A stretch of 64,000 bases of DNA, taken from Imbricaverruca yamaguchii. Lineage: Eukaryota; Arthropoda; Thecostraca; Neoverrucidae. Both the position numbers and the translations under genes were made by a program. Positions 23,590-34,858 of the stretch are shown in pieces (the stretch's first letter is position 1; every line of letters begins with the position of its first letter). The stretch is taken from NCBI GenBank assembly GCA_034440575.1, contig JAOTOL010001454.1:933001-997000 (forward strand), given 5' to 3'. The notes beneath the pieces are model-generated. The model was not told the origin of the DNA and searched no databases. It saw only the letters and a list, made by a program, of their open reading frames with translations.

Positions 23590-24010
23590 ACACCACGAAA
23601 TAACACCCAGCCATTGGGTATGGCTCATTGATGCAGCACATTGAAGCATAAGACCTACAATCCCATAGTCTGACCTATGTTTACGAAATATTGTTTTGAC
23701 CGTGCACTATTGCCATGTACGGGATACCGAATAATACCTTCCTAAATATATTAATCGGATGGGCGTTAGCGCCAAATAATCTCCCATTGCACCAGAAAGC
23801 AGCACATCCGAGAATGTCACCTTCACGTTCACAATTTGACCTCAGGTCAACGAAGATTACATCCTATTACTAATAGTACATCCTACTGGAAAATCATGGC
23901 GTATCGAATACCATTCTCCTGAATATACCTATCCGATGAATATCAATGCCAAATAATCGTCCACCGAGCAAGGAAGCACATCCGAGCATATGACCTGCAC
24001 AGTCAGCGTT
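23590..24010 (+). repeat. Satellite-like ~165-190 bp monomers
   Basis: GCAGCACATC-type monomer starts fall near 23632, 23808 and 23974, with the internal landmarks TTTGACCTCAGGTCAACGAAG, TACCGAATA and CGGATGG. Related units occur near 23180 and 24528. Confidence 0.6.
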
Positions 24011-24264
24011 TGATGAAATTCAAGGAATGAAAGTGTCCACTGCAGTACCACGTGCGAGCCAAACGAAGCATTGAATGTAGACTATCTGAACACTGATGCA
24101 TGCACTATCAATACAAGAAGCGGCACACCCCGTGACCTGACCATGATGCATTTCATCAGATAGCACCAACATCCCATTCAGCAACGCATTCAGAAACTCA
24201 TGAACAAATATCCTCAAATTAGTCTGAAAATTTTGGCACAACCTTCGCAACCATACCTCTATAA

Positions 24265-24482
24265 GCATCACCAAACATTTTTTTCCTACGACAAAATATT
24301 TCGTTTTCAGAGGCGAAAAGGTCAACAAGGTCAAATCTGTGGAACCGTATAGCATGCCGGAGAATTGACTTGAGCATCACCAAACGATTCTTTTTCTATG
24401 GCGAATCATTTCGTTTTCAGATGCGAAAAGGTCAACAAGGTCGAATATGGGGTATCGCATAATTTGCTGGAGAATTTACTTA
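24265..24482 (+). repeat. 109-bp tandem duplication
   Basis: Two adjacent 109-bp units each start GCATCACCAAACR and contain TTTCGTTTTCAGAKGCGAAA and AAGGTCAACAAGGTC. Confidence 0.85.
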
Positions 24483-24876
24483 TTGGGATGATCCAAACGC
24501 TTGTGCCACCGTCATGACGGTGTCATACAGCACACCAAGTCAACTGGTCGCTTGAGGTCACAATTTGACCTCAGGCCAACGAAGACTTTAGCATTACTCC
24601 TATGGGGAAATCACGGCGTACAGAATAACATTTTCCACAACACATTTATCGGATGGATGTTAACGCCGATATTCAAACAATCAATACAATATTTTGCCAA
24701 CATAGGTCAAACTATGGGATTGTAGGCTTCAATGTGCTGCATCCATGAGCCACACCCAATGTCTGGGTGTCATTTCGTGGTGCCAAGTAAAGCTTTGCGG
24801 AAATTATCGGGTACACAAGTGTTTGGTATATTTGCTATTTTACGGACTTTTTGGCGAATATTTGCTATTTTACGGA

Positions 24877-25030
24877 CCCGGCTGGCGCCTGTGCTCCGCC
24901 ACATCTTCACCACCTACGGCTCAATGCGAAAAAGCGATCTCAACGGCATTTCATCTGAATTCCGAGGTACGCCTCGGAATTCAGAATTTTCCACGCCTTT
25001 TGGGTTGAGCACATTTCAATACGCTAATTT
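24877..25030 (+). repeat. 154-bp dispersed repeat, copy 1
   Basis: This block differs from 26932-27085 at only three positions. It contains a perfect 11-bp hairpin (GAATTCCGAGG and its complement around TACG). It interrupts the right arm of the inverted repeat and is preceded by an 18-bp duplicated segment (TATTTGCTATTTTACGGA at 24827-24844 and 24859-24876). Confidence 0.9.
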
Positions 25031-25296
25031 CGGGTGATGAATCCGTGACCATAATGTGTGATTTTCATTGATGTGCTCTATGCGCATGCTACGTAGCCTA
25101 TCACCTGCAAAAATCATGTATACCTATGAAATGTGTCACCATGAATTTATTCGGTACCCCGTAAAAAGATATAGTGCATAAGCAAAACCAACTTTGGTAA
25201 CCTGACGTCAAACAATGACATTGAAGGCCGCGTAAATCAATGTGCTGCATCTTTGACGGACAGCGGACATTTAGGCATTGGAATCATTCGGCTAGA

Positions 25297-25645
25297 GCCA
25301 GAGTCAGAGTCAGATTTATTGAGGTCTCCACAATAATATGGCTTTTCAGCCCTCTCGTCGATACATTGCTGTAAAACTATACAGATAATCCTATTTCTCA
25401 TGTCAATAAACAAGTCAATTAAAAATCATCTCGACATAAATCACGCCTTACCTAGTGATAGAACGCGCCTCCAAACGGCCGTTCCACGCAGCTACGGCTC
25501 TGAACGGGTAGCTACGCTTAGCGAGTTCGAAGCGAACTCGCGGGAACTCCAACATCCCTGTGTCTGCGCGCCGAGTTCTCCTGGACGACGCCTCCGCACG
25601 ACGCTTGATAGAGCACGCCAGCGTAGGTGGGACACCAGGGCTAGG
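25297..25645 (-). mobile_element. LINE 3' end with TCTGAC tail repeats
   Basis: On the minus strand the sequence ends AATAAATCTGACTCTGACTC, the style of 3' tail repeats seen in several arthropod LINEs. The insertion splits the inverted-repeat arm between GGCTA at 25290-25294 and a matching GGCTA near 25643, a probable target duplication. No readable protein motif remains. Confidence 0.55.
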
Positions 25646-25843
25646 TAAAACACTGCATTTTGTGCGGTACCCGTGTTTAACCCGGTAGACCTTTCTTGAC
25701 CTCTAGAGATCGAACTGCTTGTCCTACTGAATAGTTGTTTGCCTTACTTTTGCAAGCGACAAAGATCATGTCCTGAAACAAATGAACGAAATCGGAGTGT
25801 ATATGAGTAGGATGTCACGGTTCCGAGCGCATAGTGCTACATG

Positions 25844-26245
25844 TCAGTGAGGTGTGTAAATCGCTCTAAATTTGACATCCGAGAGCAAGCGAAACAGCTG
25901 TCCTGAAGTTACAACGCATGAGTGGCCACTCAGCAGTTCGCGGAGTGACGGCGGCTGCACGACTCCAAGAAGACGTCTTCGAGGATCGGCGAGCAGGGGG
26001 CAGGATATCAGAATGTGACGTATTGGCAGTGGTGAGTGACATCGAGGGAAGTTTGGCCTGTCCTCCCCACAGAGCAGATAGTGGTGCGTTGGGTGGGTGT
26101 GCCTTAGCCTAAGGCGGCTGAGCACGACCTCATTCCGCCTCGTCCTACAATAGGACGAGGGCCACTCCCCAAGACATGGCTTGATTATGTTTATGCAACG
26201 GGATACCCCTTTAGCAAGCCAATCACGAACTCCACAAATATGCAA
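25844..26245 (-). pseudogene. I-like LINE C-terminal tail after RNase H
   Basis: The minus strand reads RRNEVVLSRLRLRHTHPTHHYLL, then PNFPRCHSPLPIRHILISCPL. This is the conserved LRxGHTxxTH...CxxC...L...HxxxxC region that follows RNase H in I-clade LINEs. The second Cys of the CxxC pair is intact and the first is Phe (PNFPRC). It is 5'-truncated, with only this ~130-residue tail left. The strand and family match the LINE pieces at 3420, 7637-10612 and 35084-35437. Confidence 0.75.
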
Positions 26246-26299
26246 TCAAACACGCCCGAGGAGCGCCTTTAAGCATCACGCAAGCTTCTTTTAGCACAA

Positions 26300-26660
26300 A
26301 ATGAGGATCCTCAAGCCAAAAGTCCCCAAACTGCATGGGTTCTCTTTTCTAGCAAACTCAGGCCCCTTCTATCGCCAATGTAGGCCAGAGGATGCTCGAA
26401 AGAGATGCTCGGAGGAAACAACAGCCCCCCCCCCCAAAAAAAAGAAGAGAATCCTCGACACGGAAGAGGAGGACCCAGAGACGGAAGAGGAAGCCTCTAA
26501 GGTGAAACAGAATCCCTCAGACAGAATAAGGGCCCCAACACGGAGGAGTCCACCGATAATTAAGAGGATGCCCCGTGGAGCTAGAGGTTTGCTAGCATTT
26601 TTCAACATAAAAACCTCGAGGAAAGCCATACTCTTATCCAAAAGGTCCACCTGTACGGGT
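26300..26660 (+). repeat. Remnant of the AGGAGGCCCC-type minisatellite
   Basis: Degenerate units such as GGAAGAGGAGGACCCAGAGA and AAGAGGATGCCCC, starting after a C-run and A-run at 26427-26445. It resembles the repeat at 3600-5660. The 143-codon plus-strand frame here is Glu/Lys/Pro-rich and probably non-coding. Confidence 0.5.
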
Positions 26661-26931
26661 GAGGGATACCGTGCAGCATCCTTAGTAGCACAACTACATT
26701 GCCAACACCAGTTGTCGCAATGTGCTGCATGATGGCTGTGACAACATTGCGTTTGTCATTGAATCAGCGTCATTCTGTTAAGTTGAGAACACACCAGTCC
26801 TTCTTTGATGAGGCGTTTCCCAGTTCGGCTGTGCTCTCCCAAACTCTGTGTTGCTCGCCGGAGGCCTGGCTGCCTGCACTGTCCGTACAGAGGGCTGGCC
26901 AGCCCACGGTGGGCCAACGGTCGATATCTGT

Positions 26932-27085
26932 CCCGGCTGGCGCCTGTGCTCCGCCACATCTTCACCACCTACGGCTCAATGCGAAAAAGCGACCTCAACG
27001 GCATTTCATCCGAATTCCGAGGTACGCCTCGGAATTCAGAATTTTCCACGCCTTTTGGGTTGAGCACATTTCAATACGCTGATTT
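26932..27085 (+). repeat. 154-bp dispersed repeat, copy 2
   Basis: Near-identical (151/154 by eye) to 24877-25030 in the same orientation, with unrelated flanks. It contains the same perfect EcoRI-site hairpin. Confidence 0.9.
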
Positions 27086-27217
27086 TGAGAGAACCAGGAG
27101 GCAAATGCTTCCTCCTCAATGCAAATGTTAGGCTTCACAGCCGTGTGCAAAATTCAGAACGCCAACTGTTCCCCCACTCGACAAAGCTGCTCCCGAGCGA
27201 TAGCGGCGGTGGAAATA

Positions 27218-27306
27218 CACAGGTACTCACACCAGCCACACTGGTGTCTCAGCTACGCTGGTGTGGGTACCTGTGAACCTGTGGGGTCACAGGTACCCAC
27301 ACCAGC
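27218..27306. repeat. Hairpin plus direct copy of its arm
   Basis: CACAGGTACTCACACCAGC at 27218-27236 pairs with 27257-27275 (18 of 19 bases). A third copy of the left arm follows at 27288-27306, allowing alternative pairings. Confidence 0.85.
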
Positions 27307-27771
27307 CACACTGCTGTCTCCGCCACATCGCTACGCCCTGCAACACGATGGCAACCCCCCTGGCTCACGGCGGCCAGCATAGTGGGGCCTTTCAACGACC
27401 GCACGTGATGAAACGCGAAGAAGACCAAAAATGTATTTACAGGAATCACCAAGACACGATTACAGTCAGCTCGTAAGCATCATACATGACTGATCTAACG
27501 GTCTACCAGACTTCAGACATGGTTACCTGAAAGAGAAGAGCATAGTGAAAGTGTAGTGAAAGCGAGACACGCGTGCAATATACAGAACGGATGGAACGGA
27601 AAGGAATGTGCCAAAAGCGTGCAACCAACGCTAAACTAGAGTGGTGAAGTGTGACGTTACTGTGTTTATCCGCCTGGAACAGCTGACCGCGAGCATTGAA
27701 ATAAGCAGCCATACCACTAACTAAGCTTAGTTTTGATGATTGCGGCATAAAACGAACAATTACACAAGTTG

Positions 27772-27935
27772 CGAACTACGTTGACTACCACAGGGGTTGT
27801 CCCCCAACAACAATTATGAACTATGCGGACTACCCCACCAACAATTGTGAACTATGTGGACCGCCACAGGAGCTCTGCTCCCTCCAACAATCGCGTACTA
27901 TGTTTACTACACGAGTTCTCCTCCACCACAGATTT
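27772..27935 (+). repeat. Four degenerate ~35-48 bp tandem units
   Basis: Each unit runs roughly from AACTATGYGGACTACC through a Pro-codon-like C-rich segment to CCAACAAT. Confidence 0.65.
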
Positions 27936-28518
27936 TCTAGCGTAATTTTTGCATCGCCAATCGTAGGTAGCGAAACTGTTCAGTAACTTAATTATAATCT
28001 ACTTGACACACTGTGAACCTTAGCTGGCCACCGTGAGTACTTCGTGACTTTGAACCAGGCTATTTTATTCATGACCAAGCCATTCGCGTTTCGTGCTAAA
28101 ACATCCAAGATAGCGAGCAGCCTTCGACGGTCCCAAAACTGCTGTCAAATGCCACACAGGATAGACAGAGATCACGCGAGGTAATATCGGCTTATATCAT
28201 TGGTATGGGAAAACTGAAGTATCAATATCGGTAGTAACATCATGTTTCTAGGTGATACTATATGCCTATGTTTTACAGCAGGGGCTTAACCAAAAGTTGC
28301 ATATTCGTAGACTACCACCTGATGACTTTTCTGATATTTGTGTACATTAACACATGCCAAAATACTTGGAAATGTCATATGCAAACATCACATTGATACA
28401 AACTAGTACAAGACTAGGAGCACTTGGCAGTGTACTATAATTTACCGCTTAACCTGGAAACTCACAGGAACTGGAAATGCGTCTTTTTCATCATTGGCTG
28501 AAGCGTTCACTTTTACCG

Positions 28519-28519
<1 letters not shown>
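27936..28519. other. No recognised feature
   Basis: Unique sequence with short frames and no motif or repeat identified. Confidence 0.4.

Positions 28520-28588
<69 letters not shown>
28520..28588. repeat. (AT)n microsatellite
   Basis: About 69 bp of uninterrupted AT alternation. Confidence 0.97.
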
Positions 28589-28590
<2 letters not shown>

Positions 28591-28659
28591 CAAAACCTGT
28601 CTGAGTTTTCATTTGAGTCCCTATCTTGCACGTTCTTCACATTATTCACTATTATCGAG

Positions 28660-28846
28660 CAATGGCGCAGCTAGGGTTTTCCATAGGGGAGGGGACAAAA
28701 AAATAATGCACAGAAACATAGAAAGTTTTGGGCGCGCGAAGTGCGCCTAAAAGTTAAGGTTTTGCGTGGTTAAAATGTCAAAACTGATTGCTTCATCAAG
28801 TATACTTTTCATTCCTAAGGGCGTGGGGCACCTTGCTGCGCCTCTG
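28660..28846. mobile_element. hAT-type MITE, 187 bp
   Basis: The ends are CAATGGCGCAGCTAGG and, on the other strand, CAGAGGCGCAGCAAGG (13/16 match). Flanking 8-mers are TTATCGAG (28652-28659) and TTACCGAG (28847-28854), differing at one base and fitting the nTnnnnAn bias of hAT targets. It has no coding capacity. Confidence 0.75.
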
Positions 28847-28854
28847 TTACCGAG

Positions 28855-29984
28855 CAACTTTGTTCTTCATCCGTGTGAGTGAATTTTGCCAGTCTGCCAC
28901 TATGTTGGTGATGTCCGTCCTTTTGATTCACACGGCTGATGGAAAATAGTTTTAGAGCATTGCCACTTGCCCACATTACGATCTGAGATGCCACGCTGAG
29001 ACTCATTTGTGGAAATCTGCCAGTGGCGGGGGAAGGTAAGGTTCTACAGTCGAATCGCTCTGAACAGATATATATATTAAGCATCATCGGCTCCGAATCA
29101 CTGGCAGTGTACCACCGAAGGCGTCAGTGTCATGATCTGCTGTTAAATGCTATATCGGAATTGTGCTCCCGTATACACGGGTATGCTCTCTGGGGGTATG
29201 ACAGTCATACAACCCCTACAAGTATTCACAAACGATGGCGTGTACCGGTTTGCTATGTTGTTCGGTTCGGTAAACACGCCTTTTTCGCTTACTTGCATTG
29301 CAAGTCCGCCTTCTTAATCAAATTGTTTCCTCACGATTTCATTTGTTCACACACTTTCTGAACACGGAACACTGACACCGGCACATCTACGGAGGAACCC
29401 ATGTTGTTGTCAACGTGACGCTATAGACAGTAATATCTTTTGTACTTATGTAATTTTCTATGCCAGTTCCTTGCACCTATTTAAGAATAAACATATTTCA
29501 TATTGTCGCATCCAGAAGAAACCAGTAAGTAATACAGGAAGGGCTTTACGTATGACGCTTCGTACTGCCTAGCAAAAACATTCTTCGGAGATTGAAACTG
29601 ATCGGCTATTGCCTGACTATTGGATCCGTGCTAAGTAGAGCCTGGTAAGCCGCTTCTGAATGCCCTTTGCATCTGGAAACTCCAAGTTTATATCATGATT
29701 GCAACACGAGCACTGATGCCTCTGACGAAAATTGACCACCCATAGGGCCTTCCGCAGCATCTGGCCATGACAATGACCCAACTATTCCCACCATCTACAG
29801 CCAAGTACGAGGACACCTTTTAATGTTGCAAACGTAAAATCCGGACGACAAGTTTGACCTTGACAGCTGGTGAAAGTGGAGCGCCCGGTCGCGCTGATGA
29901 CGCCATCACCAGACAGCACATTTCACGGGACTCAGATACCTCAGATGCATCAGATGTTGCACATTCCTTTCTGCTGGTTGGTTA
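28855..29984. other. No gene recognised
   Basis: Positions 28868-28930 resemble 61148-61200 (TTTTGCCAGYCTGCCAC ... TTGGTGAT), so a dispersed repeat lies here. A 112-codon plus-strand frame at 29023-29361 has no recognisable motif. Confidence 0.4.
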
Positions 29985-30150
29985 TTAGTTTTACGACACA
30001 CCGACCGTTGTCATCTAGCGCCGCCAATCTCTCACGCCGATTGGTCGCGGGCGAAGAGTAGCGGCGGGCGAAGAGTAGCGACAGGCGAGACTCGAACCCA
30101 CAACCTTTCGACTGAGACGGGCAACTTAACCCTAGACTACTTGTCCCCAC
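29985..30150 (-). mobile_element. tRNA-derived SINE, copy 1
   Basis: On the minus strand a tRNA-like head has an A-box-like TAGTCTAGGGTTAAG (30125-30139) and a B-box GGGTTCGAGTCTC (30087-30099) at normal tRNA spacing. A unique body follows (CGACCAATCGG, GGCGGCGCTA) ending GTCGTAAAACTAATAACC. The body is shared with 44385-44530, so this is a SINE and not a lone tRNA gene. The head does not fold into a full tRNA by eye. Confidence 0.75.
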
Positions 30151-33100
30151 CTACTTTCTGTAAGATCTCGACAAAATAATTGCAGTGAACGTGCCTCACT
30201 TTCAGAACATGACTGCGTAATCGAATACATTATGACGGCATTGTCAGATGAGATATCGCCATGTGTGTTTCCCTGGCCTGCATAAGAGCAGATGCGCTGC
30301 GGTACGGAGTCTTTGTGCCAATATTTGTTTTCATAACACTACATCAGTCATGCCCATTTTTGAAAGCGATAAATAACGCGGAGCTGACGACTTATTCGGA
30401 CTTATTTGGCCGGTGACGACCTCCACCGAGCTCCCACCTAAATATCGCAGGAGACTGTGTAAAAGCTTGGGTCGAAACATTCCGTTCCTCATGGACTTCG
30501 GGACAAGAAACCAGAATATGCCGAAATGAAACAAGTGCATCTCATCGGGAAAAGCGTGGGTTCATCCTCCTGGTCACAAGGTACCCATGTGTAGGGTACA
30601 TGTGCCTTATTCGCAGGCGTGCCACTCATCCCCCCTTCCTATATTTTCTCAGCGATGACGAAAAATGCGCAAGGCTGTGTTCCAGATACGGGGTTTACGG
30701 AAACCTGAGATTCAGCCTTCTTGTCATTTCCTACGCAAGGAACTGATATCTCTAGGCAGCTGTCTTCAGCGGGGGGTAGAGTTTGAGTCCACCGCGACCG
30801 CGCAGCACGTTTGGCTGCAGCAGCTCGTTGCCAGTGATGCCAGTGTGGGAGGACATCCAACAAAGAACAATCCTCTTACATTGTTCAACGCAGCTATGCA
30901 AATCAAGATCTCTTGAATAATGGGGGTTTGGCGGGCAAAAGGGCCACAGGTTCCAACAAGTATGTTACAAGAACAGGACATTGTCATCTCCAGCTTCCAA
31001 AAACACGGTACCTTGGCAACCGCCACTAACTCCTCAGTATACACAGACGAGTGTGGTGGGAAAGCGAACTACCTTGGGACTCTTGCATGCAAATGCACAA
31101 CCAGTTCCATTGCTGGCCTAGAACCCGTCTGCGTAGGTTCGAGAGCTGTATCGGCAGGTGTCTATTCGCTGCAAGGCACCGAGCAATAAATGACGCATAG
31201 TTATTACACCTGCAGCTCATCAGGCTACCGCTTAATACAACTTCCCTCCCCTGGACTACCTGGCTAGAAACGTACTAGCATGGCGGTTAAAATATGACCT
31301 AGATCATTACGGCCGGCCCTAGCCGAATACTTTTTCGTTGTCGCATACAGCCCTTTCATCCTCCTGCCTCGAACCAAGTAACTATTTAAAGGAAAGTAGT
31401 GCATCAAATTACACATATTATGTATACCGGGGAGACATAACATCGGTAATTGCACTATGCAAAAGAATCACTACACCGAGCAGCGATTAACTCCAACGCA
31501 TCGATATGCTGGAACACAGCGACAAGGCGAGCGTGACAGCTACTGTCTGCAGAACTCCTCCTTAACACCGAGACGGCCGAGCCCTGGAGGACTACACTGA
31601 TCACGCACACGACTCGAAATCACAACACGAGGCGAAGATGTGCTGTCCAACATCACAATCTAGGCCTGACAAGAGCCGTCAGCTGTCCGCTATAGAAGCG
31701 TGAATTATATTGACTTAAACCATGACACAGCATGCCAGTACGAGACAACATTAGAGGCCTGCACAAGCGAGGGTAAGAGCCGGGATGCATTACTCCCGTG
31801 CCGCAGACACACGGTCGGCTTCGTGCCGACGACGGCAGGAAAGGTACGGCAATGGCTACTACAGATTACCCGGGGAGCAGCGCCATCTATAGTCTAAGTC
31901 GCATGCGATGCCGCTGCAAAGCTCTGCACAGATCATGCCAGTACTTGAGGATGCCGAGAGTGGCGTTGGAAGAAGAGGTTTAATGCTACATTAAAAAAGG
32001 CAACGGTTAAAAAGTAGTGACAAAAAGTACCAAAGGCTTCACAAGCATGACGGTCAAGCCGGATGTGGTCGGATCGCATATGAGACAGGTTAAACGCGCG
32101 TGCCATCCCAGTTTCGCTGTCAACAGTCGTACTTGATGTCACAAATAGATGCATACCGATAACAACATCTCAGCCATGAGGAATGGTACCAATATAACCG
32201 TCAGCGAAAATACATGTAAACCTTGAGAATGGTATGACATTCTTCGATAGGTACTGTGACATCTGCTTAATACTGACGTATGCAAAACTATCCTGTGAAC
32301 ATCATTTATGTGGGCATATATACCTATATACATGTATTTGCCCATAAACAGCTACAAAAGTTATAAATACTACCATTCACTTTCATGCGAACTTTTCATA
32401 CTACATGTGAACATGAACTGGGGTAGTCTTTGGAGTTGATGTGCTCGTACATAGGCTACGGTGCCACACATAACATGGAAGAAAGCTTAGATCGCACACA
32501 ATTTTTGGTAACAAAATCCAGATTGTCTGGAAAAGTAGATCATCACTACAAAATAAACCTTCCAAAGGGTTTCATTACAAAACAACACGAATCCTTATAG
32601 GATTCGCTTATAATAGACTACGCGTAGGAAACAAAATGCATCGGCTGCATTACGTCAGGCTTGTTTGTCGGTCCTTCTGCAACCGTCCACTGGGAAGTGC
32701 AGCAGGAAACGATATCTCTGGCTCCTGGGGAAGTTACCGAAGAAACACTTCTGCCTTCTTCGGCCTCCAAGGTGTACCACAGATGCAATGATGCTCTGAC
32801 TGAGAGCTTAAGTGTTTGGATCCTAGCACATTCTTTAAGAATGTGTGCCAATGAAATCTTGGGCGGCATACCTAGTGGAACTACACATCAACCAGAGTAA
32901 AAAGAACCAAAGGTTTGAAACATAGATGTAGTCAAATTTATGAAATACATGACACCAAAATTTGCATTTAAATGAACACATTTAAATGCAATTTAATTTA
33001 ATTTAATTTGCAATTAAATCAACACGTGCATTGTATCAAGGAAATAAAGGAGATCACATGCAGACGAGATAAAAACAACCTCTAAATGTACGTAACTCTT

Positions 33101-33337
33101 AACCTTACAAACGTCTGTTATGCATTGTTCATATGGTTAGTTGTCCTATTGCTTGTTGGCACATGCTGGTGTAACCAAAAGGGTGATTTTAGCTTAATAC
33201 ATCATTCACTGCGTTTATACGGTCGCCATAGCAAAGCAAACAAAAAAGAAGACACGAAAAGGTCAAGCAAGATCACGTCATGTCGCATAACAAGTGATTG
33301 GCATGTCACCACCAGTTGACGAGGTGCGCCTTTGGTG
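30151..33337. other. Probable intergenic region and GFOD 3' side
   Basis: No transposon or conserved protein motif was recognised in about 3.2 kb. Short plus-strand frames at 30920-31189 and 32661-32900 lack support. Minus-strand ATTAAA hexamers at 32992-33007 could be polyadenylation signals for the GFOD gene about 330 bp upstream. This is weak evidence. Confidence 0.4.
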
Positions 33338-34854
33338 TTAGCAATCGGCCGAGCGCAGAGGCATACCTAGGTAGTTAGTTTCCAGCATGTTTTGGCGGAT
33401 ACACACCTGGGTCCAGGCGTGGCTGGCGGCCGACGATCGGACCGCCTCCAGCACGGCGGTCACGTACTGGCCGTCCTGGAAGGAGGCCGCCTCCTGCAGC
33501 GACTCGCCGTCCGAGAACAGCCTGGCCACGGCCGTCAGCAGGTGCAGCATGCCGGCCGTGTACAGCGCCGGCTGCGGGCCCGCCTCCGGCAGCTGCGGCG
33601 GCGCCGGCGCGCTCGCCTCCGCCTCGTACAGTGTCTCGTGCGCGCCGGCGCGGAAGCCGGCCAGACCGGCGCCGCGCGCCGTCAGGTGGCCCCAGTCGCC
33701 GCACACCAGCACCTCCTGCTGCAGGCCGGTCAGGTGCGCGTTGAGCGTCACCGTCACCAGCGCGCCGCCGTCCATCTCCATCTGGAAGGCGCAGAAGTCG
33801 TCGGCCGCCACGTGTCGGATGCCGTGGATCAGGCGCGTCTGGCGCGTGTAGGTTCGCAGTGTGCCGTTGACGCGGCGCGCGCGCTGCCCGATCACGTGGC
33901 TGACCAGGTCGATCACGTGACTGCCGATGAGAGAGAGCAGTCCGCCGCCCATGGCCGACTCGCAGCGCCAGCTGTAGCCGACGCCGTCCAGCAGGCTGCC
34001 GCAGGTGACGCGCGCCTCCACCAGCCGCACGTCACCCACGTAGCCGTCGCGCACCGCCTGGCGGAGCTTCTGCACAGCTGGCAGGTAGCGCAGTCCGTAG
34101 CCGACGAGCGACAGCAGCGCCGGGTAGTACTGCGCCGCCAGCACCATCTTCAGCAGCTCCGACTGGCACAGGCCCGCCGGACGGTCGCACACCACGTGCT
34201 TGCCGATGCCCATCGCCTTGACGGCGATCTGCGACTGCAGGCTCGGCTGCGACAGCACCAGCACCAGGTCGACGTCCTTGTGCAGCAACACATCGTCCAC
34301 GTGGCTGGTGGAGTAGTCGATGTGCAGCACACCTGCAGGCCACAATGTTATCAGTCGCACGCACACCTGCTGCTGCAGGCCACGGTGTGCCACAACCACC
34401 AGCCGCTCAAGACACATCAAACCTCATCAGCCAAGATAACCTCAGATCGCAATAGTGCTTGCAAAACTTCCTCTTATATTACTCAGCAATGTAAATTAGA
34501 CAGCACTTGGGGAGATTCGCAAATGGAATGCATCATAAATGAAGAGCACACCAGATGAAGACAACTGCAAACATGGGACATCGCTAGCTCAAGAGCATAG
34601 CAAGTATAATGTGTAATAATTTGAGAGCATATTAACATCATGCAAAAGTTTATTAATTTTGTGGCGTATGTTACTGGAGCATGTTCTCGGCAGCCAGCTT
34701 GAGAGGCTCCATACACCAACTCACCTGCTACCTTTGATGCATCCTCCAATGTCTGCCCCCATAGAGCGACCACATTGAAGCCCAGCGAGCGCAGGTGAGG
34801 AACCACTGCTTCGGTCAGCTTCCCGGTTCCGAACACGCCCACGCCAGGAAGCAT
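33338..34854 (-). CDS. GFOD1/2-like: GFOD-family oxidoreductase (glucose-fructose oxidoreductase domain-containing)
   Basis: Two coding exons on the minus strand. Exon 1 is 34854-34725 and exon 2 is 34332-33338, joined across a 391 bp phase-1 intron with AG|GTGAGT donor and CTGCAG|G acceptor. The product is 374 residues, against about 385-390 in vertebrates. It starts MLPGVGVFGTG, the family's N-terminal Rossmann segment. The KDVDLVLVLSQPSLQSQIAVKAMGIGKHVVCDRP segment follows, then YVGDVRLVEARV, and MGGGLLSLIGSHVIDLVSHVIGQ of the C-terminal Gfo/Idh/MocA domain. The EKP catalytic motif of classical family members is CDRP here, as in GFOD proteins, whose enzymatic activity is unclear. No stop or frameshift is present. 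The exons are far more GC-rich than their surroundings. The assignment to the GFOD group is firm; GFOD1 versus GFOD2 is not resolved. Confidence 0.93.
34333..34724 (-). other. GFOD intron
   Basis: GT...AG intron of 392 positions between the two GFOD coding exons, phase 1 (after the first base of a Gly codon). The donor GTGAGT and acceptor CTGCAG are both near consensus. It is AT-rich compared with the exons. Confidence 0.88.
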
Positions 34855-34858
34855 ATTG

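Larger units (their letters stand above)
22958..25815. repeat. Large imperfect inverted repeat (arms ~0.75 kb)
   Basis: The left arm (22958-23700) and right arm (24690-25815) are reverse complements over many landmarks: CACTCCGATTTCGTTCATT, CTTTGTCGCTTGC, AGCAGTTCGATCTCTA, GTGTTTTACYTAGCC, AGCCGAATGATTCCAA, GACAGCGGACAT and TTATTCGGTACCCCG. The right arm is interrupted twice, at 24856-25035 and 25297-25645. The ~1 kb spacer holds monomer repeats oriented like those in the left arm. It may be two head-to-head copies of one element. Confidence 0.75.

Noticed and set aside
26301..26732. 143-codon plus-strand frame
   Set aside because: Lys/Glu/Pro-rich and coincident with a minisatellite remnant, so compositional.
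30087..30139. Functional tRNA gene
   Set aside because: A- and B-box-like segments occur, but the cloverleaf is incomplete and the 3' body is shared with another locus, so it is a SINE head.
33392..34558. 388-codon plus-strand frame opposite the GFOD gene
   Set aside because: It is antisense to a conserved, spliced coding sequence. Its openness follows from the high GC of the exon, and its translation is low-complexity Gln/Val/Ala/His/Arg.
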